A program made the position numbers and the translations under genes. From Scilla litardierei (lineage: Eukaryota > Streptophyta > Magnoliopsida > Asparagales > Asparagaceae), in contig JAULAV010009176.1 in assembly GCA_030789695.1 (NCBI GenBank), forward strand, positions 26,128-90,127: 64,000 nucleotides of DNA, in the 5' to 3' direction. Below, in pieces: positions 9,862-21,004 of this stretch. Within the stretch, counting starts at the first letter, position 1, and each line of letters opens with the position of its first letter. The notes beneath the pieces were generated by a model, which did not search any database, was not told the DNA's origin, and saw only the letters and a program-made list of their open reading frames with translations.

Positions 9862-10833
9862 AACTTGATCCGGCCCTGAGGGACGAGTTGATCGGGTGCT
9901 TGAAGGCCAACCTGGACATCTTTGCCTGGTCACCAGACGACATATCAGGCGTGGACCCCCCAGGTGATCACCCACTAGTTGCACGTCTACCCCAACTTCA
10001 AACCAATTAGGCAGAAAAAGAGGAACTTGGGCGATGAACAGATGAGCGCTGCAGCTGAGGAGGTGGAACATCACCTCGAAACATGCTTCATCAAAGAAGT
10101 TTGGTACCCTGACTGGCTGGCTAATGTCGTAATGGTGAAGAAGTCTAGTGGCTACTGGTGAATGTACGTGGACTTCACTAATCTCAATAAGGCATGCCCT
10201 AAGGATAGCTACCCGCTGCCCCGCATCGATCATCTTGTAGATATCACCTTGGGCTACGAGATGCTCAGCTTCATGGACGCCTAATCCGGGTACAACCAAG
10301 TTCAAATGGATCCTGATGATGAGGAGAAGACATCGTTCATCACTGACCGGGGGACATTCTGCTACAAAAAGATGTCCTTCGGTCTGAAGAATGCAGGGGC
10401 GACCTACCAAAGAATGGTCAACGAAATCTTCGGATCTCAGATTGGGTGGAATCTGGAGGTCTATATGGACAATATGATGGTCAAATCCAAGGACCCCGTC
10501 GACCACATCACTGACATCCAGGAGACCTTTGAACAGCTACATAGACACAACATCAGACTCAATCCCACGAATTGTACGTTCGGAGTGAGGTCTGGAATGT
10601 TCCTGGGCTTCATGATCACCAACCACGGCATTGAGGCAAACCATGACAAGATTAAGGCTCTGATCAACATGAAAGAACCAACGATGATCCAAGAGCTGCA
10701 AAGGCTGAACGGACGGATCACTGCTTTAGGACGCTTTCTATCTAAATTGGCGGAGAGATCTCTCACATTCTTTAGGATCCTGAGGAAGGCCCTCGCCGAG
10801 CGTTGGGAAGATGAAGGCTGTAGAATAGGATGA
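9862..10833 (+). pseudogene. R2 reverse transcriptase
   Basis: Begins with the Tat-type lead-in ELIGCLKANLDIFAWSPDD, then YPNFKPIRQKKRNL, CFIKEVWYPDWLANVVMVKK and VDFTNLNKACPKDSYPLPRID. The catalytic loop reads YMDN (about 10466), where YxDD is required. The change of the second aspartate to asparagine would abolish activity. Stops occur at 10159-10161 (in the WRMCVDF region) and 10282-10284 (in FMDAYSGYNQ). The fingers-palm part MSFGLKNAGATYQRMVN is well preserved. Confidence 0.9.
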
Positions 10834-11300
10834 AAGCTATGCTCGGGCGTTTGCTGAGTTGAAGGAGTACCTTCGTAGGCCCCCTGCTCCTCTCCAAGTC
10901 CAAAGCGGAGGAACCCTTCAGCCTGTATCTGGCCAGCACCGGAGAGGCAATAAGCTCGGTTCTGATCAGAGAGGATGCCGGGGTGCAAAGACTGGTGTAC
11001 TACACTAGCCAGATCCTAAGAGACACAGAGTAATGGTATAGCATGGTAGAGAAGCTGGCTTATGCCCTCGTCCTCTCGGTACGATGACTCCATCCTTACT
11101 TCGAAGTGCACACTATCCTGCTCCTGGCAAACTCCCAGCTCGAGCAAATCCTTAAGAGGTTCGATCGGATGGGGAGGATGCTAAACTGGGGAGTAGAGCT
11201 GAGTGAGTTCGACCTTAGATACAAGCCCAGGACAGCCATCAAGGGTCAGGCACTAGCATACTTCATTTCTGAATGCACTGTTGACGATGGAGCACGTCTC
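10834..11300 (+). pseudogene. R2 RNase H (Ty3 type)
   Basis: Frameshifted fragments of the standard RNase H: LYLASTGEAISSVLIREDAGVQRLVYYTSQILRDTE, a stop, WYSMVEKLAYALVLSVR, a stop, then HPYFEVHTILLLANSQL and KRFDRMGRMLNWGVELSEFDLRYKPR. It joins the RT upstream and the second RNase H downstream, as in Tat elements. Confidence 0.82.
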
Positions 11301-11800
11301 GATGTACCGAACCTAAGCACGGTAATGCCTCAAACCCTATCCCTTCTTTTGGCTGATACTATTCCCAGTGATCAAGCAGAGAACCAAGATGCATGGGTAG
11401 TCCACGTGGATGGGTCAGTGACAAAGGCAGGAAGCATAGCCAGCATCGTCATCCGGTCCCCCGATGGGAACACGGTCGAGTACGCACTTCGGTTCGAGTT
11501 CTCGGCCACCAACAACGTGGCCGAATTCAAAGCTGCCATCAACGGCCTAAAGCTGGCCCGATTGCTGGGGGCGGAGTCTGTACACCTCCTTAGCGATTCC
11601 AAACTCATCATCAGCCAACTACATGGGGACTACATAGCTCGAGAAGAGGCAATGCAGTGCTACTTAGCCTCGGCCAAATTCGAGCTGTGTAATTTTAAGT
11701 ACGTCGAGATGCTCCATCTACCAAGGTCGAAAAACGCTCGTGCAGATGCCCTATCAAAGCTGGCCTCCTCCCTCAAGAAGTTGGATTGTGCCATCTATGT
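11301..11800 (+). pseudogene. R2 second, archaeal-type RNase H (aRH)
   Basis: Separate RNase H I domain after the retroviral one. It begins WVVHVDGSVTKAGSIASIVI, and VHVDGS gives the first catalytic aspartate. Further motifs are NNVAEFKAAINGLKLARLLG (glutamate), LLSDSKLIISQLHGDY (aspartate) and RSKNARADALSKLAS (final acidic residue). A duplicated RNase H of this kind is established for the Tat lineage. The open frame runs 11106-12038, the best kept stretch of R2. All four catalytic positions look intact. Confidence 0.88.
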
Positions 11801-11849
11801 CGAGAACCTCCAGAACCCCATCACAAAAGAGGAGGAGCTGATGATCATC

Positions 11850-13129
11850 GACGTAGAACCTTCCTGGATGGACCCAATCGTTCGGTACCTCACTGACAGT
11901 GAGGTCCTGACAGACCAAGAGGAGCGTCGAACACTGGAGCAGAAGGCACTCCGATATGTGCTCCATGAAGGTACGATGTACAGAAGGCATTGGACCAAAA
12001 CCGACGTCCTCCCTACCTCAAATATCTCGGACCACTAGAGGCCGACTATGTAAAATCCGGAAAGTCCACGAAGGGCTATGCATGAACCACCATGGGGACA
12101 AGACGATCACTGTGAAGATCTTAAGGCAAGGGTGCTATTGTCCGACCTTGGTTAACGACTCGGTCGAGTACGTTCAAAAAAGCTTGGTGTGCCAAAGGTT
12201 TGCAAAGATCAGCTTGACCACCCGGCCGAACTTGTACAGATAATCAGCTCCGTCCCCTTTGCCAAGTGGGGGTTCGATATCCTCAGTCCTTTGCTTCTGT
12301 GAAGGGGCAGAGGAAGCACCTTATTGTGGTGGTGGACTACTTCACCAAGTGGATAGAGGCCGAACCCTTGGCCACTATCGCCTGGAAAAAGGCGAAAAGC
12401 TTCGTATGGAAATCCATCATTTCCCGGTTTGAAATTCCTCGATCAATCGTCATAGACAACAGGAAACAATTTGATTGCGTGGGGTTCAGAGAGTTCTGCA
12501 CTGAATGGAAGATCTAGATCATGTTCGCCTCTGTGACCCACCCCCAGACCAATGGAATGGCCGAGGCCACCAACAAGTGCATCCTCGAACCGCTTCGCAA
12601 GAGAGTAGGGGATGCACATGGAGACTGGCCGGAAGAGCTTCCAAGAATACTCTGGTCATACCGAACAACATACAAAGAGGCCACTGGGGAGTTACCCTTC
12701 ATGCTCGCGTACGGGGCCGATGTGGTCGTGCCCGTCGAGGTGGGAAAGGAATCACTCTACCTCTGGCACTTTGATGAAGAAAGGAAATCAGAGGACTTGG
12801 AGATCAACCTAAAGCTCATAGACGAGCGGCACGACCAAGCTATGGCCTCAGTCATCCGACAAAAACAGCAAATGGCTTGCTATTACAACTCTTGTGTAAA
12901 AAGGAGGGGTTTCCACCATGGAGATCTGGTCTTGAGAAAAGCGATCTTTAACCCAGAGGTCATATGCAAAGGAAAGATCGCCGCCAAATGGGAGGGACCC
13001 TACGTGATTACTGAGGTCCACGGCCCAGACACGTACCGACTCTCAACCCTAGGGGGAAGGCACTCACTCATACCTGGAACGCAGAGCACCTGCGTAAATA
13101 CTACTAGTAAATATATGACCACTGCCTAA
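11850..13129 (+). pseudogene. R2 integrase
   Basis: Spread over three frames (to 12038, 11956-12243, 12266-12517, 12521-13129). HHCC module: HEGLCMNHHGDKTITVKILRQG, then CQRFAKIS. Core: LIVVVDYFTKWIEAEPLATI, then SRFEIPRSIVIDNRKQFD (second Asp) and THPQTNGMAEATNK (Glu). The C-terminal part has WPEELPRILWSYRTT and KWEGPYVITEVHGPDTYRLS. A TAG at 12516-12518 and at least two frameshifts inactivate it. The natural end of pol is near TAA 13127-13129. Confidence 0.9.
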
Positions 13130-13199
13130 GTGTTTGCACCAAAAAGGGGACAAGTATCTCAAATAAAGGAAATCTCTCTTTATGCATAAAGACTTCTCT

Positions 13200-13471
13200 C
13201 ACACCATGGGTTAAGCTCGAACGTAAGGCTGGGGCAACTCCTCCAACGGGCCGACATTCGACCAACCATAAGGCTGGGCAACTCCCCCAGTAGGCCGATC
13301 ATTCGACCGACCGTAAAGCTGGGGGCGACTCCCCCAGCAAGCCGATCATTTCGATCGATCGTAAGGCTGGGGGTAACTCCCCCAGTGGATCGATCATTCG
13401 ACCGACCGTAAAGCTGGGGCAACTCCCCTAGTCGGTTGATCATCCGATCGATCGTAAGGCTGGGGCAGCTC
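13200..13471 (+). repeat. R2 3' UTR hairpin repeat array, left part
   Basis: About 6 units of 45-48 bp. Each contains an inverted repeat of the form CTGGGGGCAACTCCCCCAG, then a spacer CCGATCATTCGACCGACCGTAAGG. It continues at 24809 beyond R3, about 17 units in all. Tandem repeats between pol and the 3' LTR are known in Tat elements as hypervariable 3' UTRs. Confidence 0.88.
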
Positions 13472-13777
13472 TGATCGGTCCATATTTTGCATCTTTTTTT
13501 TGCATGTTTACATATCATTTTGATCACCCATATCGCGTTTTTCACGATTATTCGACGATATCATGTTGCTTTTCACTATTTCTTATTTTTGTCAGATTTC
13601 AGGAAATATGGAGCGATTTGGAGCATAAATGAGATCAAGGGACTTGCACGCATACCGAAGCATCATCCATAGCCATGTCAAAAAGCTAGCAGCGTTAGAG
13701 GATGAGCAGAAGAAGGAGAAGTCCGATGGAATCGACGAGGAAGCTAGGAGGAGAAGATATGACTCCAGAAACAGGCC

Positions 13778-14135
13778 ACTCGGCCGAGTACGTAGTTCAC
13801 TCGGTCGAGTGAAGGAACATACTTGGCCGAGTACAACTGATACAAACATGCCTGGAGTCACAGCCCACTCGACCGAGTGAATGATCCCACTCAGCCAAGT
13901 GGAGAAGTCCACTCGTCCGAGTGAGTCAGAACATTCTGAAAGAGAAAACGCCAGACTCTCTGGATTTCTGGGAGCACAACAGAAGACTCACTCGGCCAAG
14001 TGAGGATTTCCAATCGACCGCGTGACAAACTCTACTCGGCCGAGTGACGCAAAGGACAAGAAGACCAGACCCCCGACTTCTCTGTTTTATTTGGGTCTGT
14101 CACTCGGCCGAGTGACATTTTCTACTCGGCCGAGT
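13778..14135 (+). promoter_or_regulatory. Palindrome array ACTCGGCCGAGT in R3 5' LTR
   Basis: Eleven copies, starting at 13778, 13799, 13821, 13867, 13889, 13911, 13990, 14012, 14034, 14102 and 14124. Four are the perfect 12-bp palindrome; the others differ by one to three bases. Spacers are unrelated. The array lies about 85 bp upstream of the TATA-like box, so it fits a multi-site enhancer. Confidence 0.85.
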
Positions 14136-14219
14136 AGTGCAGTATGCATGTGTCGCAAACTAGGGTTCTGGGCTGCACCAGGGGTAAATCTGTTAGGATT
14201 TTTTGGCTGCTTTGACTTG

Positions 14220-14227
14220 TATTTAAG
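14220..14227 (+). promoter_or_regulatory. R3 5' LTR TATA-like box
   Basis: TATTTAAG downstream of the palindrome array; the same box is at 23715-23722 in the 3' LTR. Confidence 0.55.
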
Positions 14228-15237
14228 CCTGTTTTTTATCCTAGTTTTAGGAGAGGCCAGAAATTAGGTTTTAGCTTAATTCTAATTGTAGTTCTCCTTT
14301 GGACATTAAAGAACACAGATCTGGTTTGTTTTCTTATTGAAGTTTCTCATTTTTTATGAATTGCTCTCTCTTGAATCTTAATTGCTATATGTTTTCATTC
14401 ATTTATTTTACTATTGCTATGATGAATCGTGAGTAGTTTCGATGTTCTAGGGCATGGGGATGAACCCTATAGATCTAATTTTAATTTTAGAATTGTGATT
14501 AACGAAATTATTTGTTTCTAGAATTGATAGAAGGTTAGGTTGTGATTGATTTATTACGAATAGCTAGGACTTTCCATCGATTTGGGGTTTGCAAGAGATT
14601 GGATTCAGATTGATGGGAAGGCCTAGATATTCGATTTAGGTTTATAATCGAAATTCTCTAGACTTGGTTTGCAAGAGATTGGACCAAAGCTAGGATTTTT
14701 ATTATAAATCTGTACCCATATTCATTTGCAAGAGATTGGACGAATACGAACTATCACAACCTAGATTGTAACTCGAGTTTGCACGAGAGTGGGCTCGAGG
14801 AGCGATTGAACGATGATGTCGGGTTTGCACGAGAGTGGGCCCTAACCTAGATCGCTATAGATCGGCAATAGCTCGAGAGCGTGAGCTTGGTTATCTATTC
14901 AGTTATGACTAGTTCACCTCAATTTAAGCCTTGCAACATTGAGATTCTTGATTCACAGAGATAAATGACGATCTGTAGTGGGGATTCTCTAGCCCTAGAC
15001 GCCTTTATTATATTGAATTCGAATTGTTAATTGAACGACTGTGATACAACACATCCGATAAACCATCCTTCCACCAATAGCTTTGTGACCAAAATAGAGT
15101 ATCGTCATTAGTCCTCCTCGTATTCGATACCCGCTCGCCACCACACCGTGTACTTGTGATAAGACTACGACTGTGCCTCCAGGGGTGTGTATCCGGGAGC
15201 CGATCAAGTTTTTGGCGTCATTGCCCGATCAAGTTTT

Positions 15238-15255
15238 TGGCGTCGTTGCTGGGGA
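15238..15255 (+). promoter_or_regulatory. R3 primer-binding site (tRNA-Asp type)
   Basis: TGGCGTCGTTGCTGGGGA matches the complement of the plant tRNA-Asp 3' end (TGGCGCCGTTGCCGGGGA) at 16 of 18 bases, with both changes C to T. A 25-bp duplication puts a second, shorter copy at 15201-15225. Confidence 0.85.
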
Positions 15256-15370
15256 GACGACTGTATTTTATTTTCTTTACTTAGCTATTTCTTTTCTATT
15301 TTGTTTTTTAATTTCAATATTTTATTCCTCTATTGTGCTAACAATCCTATCTAGACTCTCTTTTTCTGTG

Positions 15371-17070
15371 CATGTACACGAGATCAAAGGCTTCCTAAGG
15401 AGACATAGTATTTGACCCTGAGATCGAGCTTACGGCAAGGAGGCTTAGAGCTGAGAGGAGATCTCCTATAGAGGAAAATTAGATGGCCGCGTCGGAAACG
15501 CCAAAGGAGCTAGCGCAACGTATGGCTAGGTTTGTCTCCATCTGAGATAGGCTACGTTCAATGACCACGTGTACCACCTCTTCTATTGCCATACCGGAGT
15601 TGGCAGCCGACATGAACTTCGAGTTAAAGACGGGACTCGTAGTGTTGATGCAACAAGACCCATTCCATGGAAATACCCAAGAGAACACACACTACCATTT
15701 GCAGATGTTCTTGGCGAAGTGCACCACTTCCAGATGCCTGGCGTGCCGGCGGATGATATTCGACTACGTCTTTTTCCATTCACCCTTCGTGAAAAAGTTT
15801 TGTATTGGCTGAGGATGCAAGCCGAGGGAATCTTCACCACTTGGGATGAGCTAGCGAGCGCATTTGTCAAACAAGTTCTATCCGCCATCCAAGACTGTGA
15901 AGATATGAAGCTCCTTGATGTCTTTTAGGCAAGGCCCTCGGGAGTCATTATACGAGGCGTGGGAGCGCTTCAAGGATCTCCAACACCAATGTCCCCACTA
16001 TAGCATTGAGCCGTAGGAGCTAGTGCATAACTTCTACAACGGATTGCAACCGAGCACCAAACAAATTATTGATGCCACCGCCAATGTAGCCATTTTGGCG
16101 AAGACACCGGATGATGCTAAAACCTTGCTTGAGGAGATGGCTTCGAATAATCAGCAGTGGGCCAACAAGAGGGGACATTCTTCTTCATCCTTAAAGTCGA
16201 CTAGCATTTATGAGGCAAAAGCAGAGGCAGAGCTTTCTACAACATTTGATTCCCTTCAAAAAGACATAGAGAGATTGGAAAAGTTGATTAGCGAGCCACA
16301 ATGAGCTTCCAACGCGTCTGCATCCGGTAGAAGCATGAGCGACTGGCAGGATCAATGCCAAATTATATTCGTTGGAGGGGAGCAAGGAGACGGAGCTATG
16401 GAGCAAGCTCAATATGTTGCGGATAGTAGCGGTTATTGGATGAACCCGACGGCAAGGGGTCACCCCGGATGTTCGTACGCCAACAATGATGGAACCTTGA
16501 CTCCACCACAGCAGCAACCCCCATCGCAACAAACACAAGCCCAGCCTCCATAACAACCACAGTATCAACAGAGGCCGTCTCGCCAACAAAATTACCCACC
16601 GAGGCAACAAGCGGGGCCCTATAGACCCTCGGGATACAATCAAGGATGGAGGGCATCCAACCCACCACAAGCGCCGCCAAGGTCAGAGCACGAAGTTAGG
16701 GTTGAAGAATTCATGATCGAACAAAAGAAGATTAACGCAAGATTGACGGCTCAACAAGATTCTCTCAACACCGTCGTGGCGCAGTTGGCGGAGCAACTCA
16801 CATTGCTCAATAAGACCAATCAACAATTGTCGGCTCAACTAGAACAAAACCCACGAAGCAACATCGACCACATCAATGCGGTCGTGGCGATACCTAGAAG
16901 GGGAAGAAAGGACACTACTCCCGTCATGATTCAAGCTAAGGAACCGAGGGAGGAAATTTCGATTGAGAAGGACCCTATCAATGAAGAGGAGAACCCAAAA
17001 GCAGGGAGCAATGATGAAAAATCTGAAGTAGAGAGAAGCCACGAGAGGAGCGAACTTACATGCCACCGGT
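15371..17070 (+). pseudogene. gag: R3 gag (Athila type)
   Basis: Athila-like Gag. The frame can be followed from ATG 15371 through FDPEIELTARRLRAERR. The Gag core follows: IAIPELAADMNFELK, then after a frameshift VPADDIRLRLFPFTLREKVLYWL and TTWDELASAFVKQVL. Next come YEAWERFKDLQHQCP, HNFYNGLQPSTKQIIDA and TLLEEMASNNQQW. A Gln/Pro-rich linker (16500-16680) and the coiled-coil-like EEFMIEQKKINARLTAQQD and LAEQLTLLNKTNQQLSAQLEQ (16700-16850) lead to the protease. Many stops and shifts are present (TAA 15396-15398, TAG 15479-15481, TAG 15926-15928 among others), so the copy is dead. No CCHC knuckle is seen. Confidence 0.88.
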
Positions 17071-17930
17071 ACCATTTCTGCAACGGTTGGCAAAGGCAAA
17101 GATTGAGAAAACGATCGTCAAATTTCTGGAGTACTTGCGAGGTGTAAGCTTGAACATCCCGTTCTTAGATGCAATTTTCGAAATCTCGTCCTATGCAAAG
17201 TTTCTAAAGGATTTGATCACGAGAAAGAAGCGAAAGGAAAGGGTCATGCTTGTCGAGGAAAGTTCGTGGTTCACAAAAAAGGAGGAGATGCCAACCAAGT
17301 TTAAAGATCCCGATAGTTTTCGAATCCCTTGCACGCTTGGAGGAGTCCCCCTTCAGAAAGCTCTAGTGGACTTGGGAGCAAGCGTGAGCCTCATGTCCCT
17401 CACGATGTTAAGATACTGAATATGGGGACCGACCTCGAGGCCACAGAAATGAAGATATAGCTCGTTGATGGACGAATCACTAGGCCGGTGGGGATAGCGG
17501 AAAACGTACCACTGCAAGTACCGGGTGGACTTTGCTTGCCATTCGACTTGGTGGTGATGGACATTGAGGAAGCAGGTGATACTTCGTTGATTCTTGGACG
17601 GCCTTTCCTAGCCACCGCCGGAGTGATTATAGATGTGAGGGAAGGAACCTTATCTCTCAACGTTAGCGACGTGGCGGTTGAGCTCCATATTCCCAAGTCG
17701 ATGAAGTGTATGCATTGGCCAGATAAAGTGGACTATGTGGACCTCCTCTATGAAGTCATAGACAACGCCATGCCATTTTCCATTGGAGCCAAGTATGATG
17801 ACGACCTTGTAAAGGCCCAAATTGCCGAAGATGGCTAGATGATGGGAGACCCATCGGATCTGCTTACGGATGAAGAGAAGGACACGCTGATGTCGTTGGG
17901 ATTGGAGAGCTATGCAAGCTCTCTACGATG
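17071..17930 (+). pseudogene. R3 protease region, end of coding part
   Basis: Reads PFLQRLAKAKIEKTIVKF, then IPFLDAIFEISSYAKFLKDL and FRIPCTLGGVPLQKALVDLGASVSLMS. The active site DLGAS is the Athila form, with leucine in place of Ser/Thr. After a frameshift at about 17420 the flap and C-terminal part follow: LVVMDIEEAGDTSLILGRPFLATAGVIIDVREG. A short acidic tail to about 17930 (DLLTDEEKDTLMSLGLESYASSL) replaces the pol that should start here. The sequence then passes directly to non-coding DNA. Confidence 0.88.
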
Positions 17931-18480
17931 AAGCACGTGAAGAAATTACCGTTGGTAAATAAATCTTCGCCGCCGGTCAAGAAAAAGGACGTCAAAAGCT
18001 CAAGCTTGGGGGAATTATCCCCCACTACTACTCATGATGAGGGGCAGCCGAGGAACGCCGAATAAAATCAACAACTGAACGCAAGCGGTCTTCCCGACAA
18101 GTTTGAAACTTGCATCTCCCATGCGCCAAATATTGATCTTTAATCGCGAATCTTAAGGGGTCGAGCTCAAGACCTTAAACGAGCGCTTGTCAGGAGGCAA
18201 CCCGATGTTTCTATCTTACTTTTTAGTTGAATTTTCTTTTCATTTTTTGTTTTAGATCTTTATTAATGTATAGAGTCAAGAGTCCAATAAAAACCTGACA
18301 ACAGGATACGCTCTTCATTTCAGGAAAAGTAGAATAGGAGACTGTATGAAAGAGGACAACCATGGCGATGGGGAGCATTCCATGGATGCGCTCAAACGCC
18401 AAGAGGAGGAAGAAACTGACGGGAGAAAGAAAATCAGAAAGTGTCGCAAAACAGAGATTTGGAGCTGAAAACAGCAACCC
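17931..18480 (+). other. R3 post-protease region with conserved Athila block
   Basis: Non-coding. Bases 18159-18203 hold GTCGAGCTCAAGACC, TTAAACGAGCGCTTGT and AGGAGGCAACCC. The same block is on the minus strand of R6 (47443-47493). In full-length Athila elements it follows the end of pol. Its position right after the protease shows that RT-integrase is missing between two recognisable landmarks. Bases 18220-18480 show nothing further. Confidence 0.7.
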
Positions 18481-18803
18481 ACTCGCCCGAGTGACATTTT
18501 CACTCGGCCGAGGAATACCCTTCTCGGCCGAGTAGGGTTCTGCTCAGGGAAGTCTCGAAAAACCCCTCTCTGTAAATTACATGCGAGTGACTTTGTCACT
18601 CAACCAAGTGAACCTGACACATTCAGTACTTAAAAAGCTTTGAAGTGGACTAGCCACTTGGTCGAATGACTTTGTCTACTTGGCCGAGTGATAGTTCCTA
18701 CTCGGTCGATCGGAACATATTTGAAATTTTTTAAAATTTCGAAACCGAGGCCACTCGGCCGAGTGGTCAACGCCACTCGACTGAGTGACTTACCCTATAA
18801 AGG
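18481..18803 (+). promoter_or_regulatory. Internal palindrome array plus TATA box upstream of env-like ORF (R3)
   Basis: Nine ACTCGGCCGAGT-type copies start at 18481, 18502, 18522, 18598, 18656, 18678, 18700, 18753 and 18775. TATAAAGG follows at 18796-18803, ten bases after the last copy. It uses the same motif as the LTR of this element but different spacers, so it is not a simple LTR duplication. It is followed by a C/T-rich leader and the env-like ORF at 19296. Best read as an internal promoter. Confidence 0.7.
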
Positions 18804-19295
18804 CCAGCGCTCGGATCCATAAATTCCCAAATTTCCAAATTCTCAAAATTGACCGAAGCTCTCTTTCTCTCGCCCGAGCATCCTGATCCCTCGCCCGAGC
18901 CGCCACCAGCCGTGCCCGAGTGGCATGACCACCGTCGTCTGACCGCCGTCCGACCGCCCACCGCCGCAGCCTCCCTCGCCGCCGGCAGGCCCTCTTACGC
19001 CCCAAAATTCCATTTTTCTCCTATTTCCAGTTTCGTAAACCCTATTCGGCCCTGAATCAAAATTAAACCATATTCACATCTATTTCTCTTGATTTTCCCC
19101 TAAACTTTTCGACATTCATTACTAATCAATCAATTTTGTGTTTCAAGTAGCTTGGGGGAGATCTAGGGCCGATTCGGAGCTTTTGGGGAGGCGCCTCTTT
19201 GCTCGTATTGCATGCATGGAGTCGCATCGTGCTTTGGTATACTCTTTCCATTTTATTCGCACTTTACGATAGTTTTCACATTTCATGGCATTCGC

Positions 19296-21004
19296 ATGCC
19301 TCCACGCACTAGGTCCCGTGCGCGGGAGCCTGTTGTCAAGCGGAAGAAGTCCAGTGATCCTGGTTTTTCTTTTTCTAGGGCAGACTCTCTGCCTCCTAGC
19401 CTACCACCACCTACACTACCACCTCCTACTGCACCCATTCTACCCCCACTAGCACAGCCGGCCCCCGCTTTCGATACGATGGGATCGCTTTCAGAGATGA
19501 CGCACACCGTGCCAGATTTGAAAGAATTGCCCATCGATCGATCGTCCCTTCAGGTTTGCACACATTTCTGATCTTGAGGCCTAGGGGTATTTGAGGGGCT
19601 ACTCCAGTTATATGATAATTTGGGATGGTGTGATTTTCTTTCGGTGTCGACGGACACCTATGTCTGCCCGACCCTCGAGGTCCTGCATTCTATTCGTAGG
19701 ACTCCCAGGGGTTGCACGTTTCATCTAATTGATCATGAGTGCAAGATCACTCTCGATATGCTCCGAGCCCTTTTCCATTGGTCCCCTGTCCCAAACCCAG
19801 ATCGCGGTTTTGGTTCCACGCACCACACCCCACCTTCATTCGATAGACATGCATTCTAGAAACTGATCACGGGATCACCACTTGATTTTGACCCTAGCCG
19901 GTCCAAGGCCTCCTCTATCGTCCACACATGCCTCTGTATTGCTCAGCGCCTATGGCGACCACTTTCATTGCGAGGTATGAGCCTGGGACGATGTCTACGC
20001 CTGAGCTTTATATGCTCTACGCGATGACTAGAGCGAGAGTCTTCGAGGGCGACACAGACGTCTTAGTCCCTGCCATTCAAATTGATATTGCTGGCTGGTA
20101 TCTAGACCGCATCATTTCTTCTGTCACCACCAGGATGCCTATCTGTTGTGGCGGTCTGATTACCCTGCTAGCTCCTATGTGCGGGGTTGAGATCCCAGCT
20201 GGTTTGCTTCGACCCACGAGCCCCACTTTCCTTTCCATAGACGTTATAGCCCGCACGAGGATGCCACATCCTCATAGTCAGCACCACTGGGTTTGGCTGC
20301 ACGGTCCATTCGCTGCTGCTTACATGGTGCTTCCGAGCCCCGCTCAGACCCACATTTTTGAGAGAGGCAAGCCTTCCCTTGTTTCGACAGCTGAGACCCT
20401 TTCCTCACCGGATTTCTCGACCCCTGGGGAGTCATTTTCTGTTGATTTTATGAGCTCCCCAATCGTCCACCCTTCTGTCTCTGCTACCGCTATTTTTACC
20501 GAGAGTGTCATGACGTCTGTCCCTACATATGTGTCTACGACCTCTCCACCCTTCTCGCCCTCTGTCGCCGTTTCATCTTCTACCGCTGCTCACACTTTTG
20601 AGAGCATTCCTGTGTCTCAGCCTCCCACAATGGCTGAGTGTCTTTTAGCGAGCACACACTCACCCACTAGTGGTCCCACTCATCTACGGTGGCATGTGCA
20701 TCAGCCACGATCTACACCTGAGCAACCCTCTGCACATGCTCCCGACGCTCTCGTTCAGCACCTCCTTGCTGTGAAGGGGGCCGTTAGTGGGCTCAGAGTG
20801 GATTTCCATGCTCTCATCGCCACCGTTAGCTCTGTGCAGGCACACGTCACCGTTCTACCAGGTATTTAGGTCACCCTGAACCAGATTCTTACGCGCATGT
20901 CACAGCCTCCACCAGCCGCAGTCAGTCCCATCTCTCAGCATCTACCACCCCTGCCACCCCCTTCCCCACCACAGGAAGGTGCTGGCACCCCATCACCAGC
21001 TTAG
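19296..21004 (+). pseudogene. R3 env-like ORF (ATHILA ORF-1 family)
   Basis: Starts MPPRTRSRAREPVVKRKK (basic, nuclear-signal-like), then a Pro-rich stretch. An ATHILA-type domain follows: WCDFLSVSTDTYVCPTLEVL, FHLIDHECKITLDMLRALFHW, and after a shift ARYEPGTMSTPELYMLYAMT and PICCGGLITLLAPMCGVEIP. The C-terminal third is Ser/Thr/Pro-rich, then a short predicted helical stretch (VQHLLAVKGAVSGLRVDF). Stops at 19569-19571, 19857-19859 and 20867-20869 and a frameshift near 19920 break it; the frame closes at TAG 21002-21004. I see no clear transmembrane helix. The function of this ORF class is unknown; env-like is a positional name. Confidence 0.75.

Larger units (their letters stand above)
13472..15206 (+). 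repeat. R3 5' LTR
   Basis: TGATCGGTCCATATTT ... GAGCCGATCA. Contains eleven ACTCGGCCGAGT-type palindromes (13778-14135), a TATA-like box (14220) and repeated GCAAGAGATTGGA phrases at 14590-14745. Confidence 0.93.

Noticed and set aside
9859..10506. 215-codon minus-strand ORF in R2
   Set aside because: Shadow of the RT frame; no domain.
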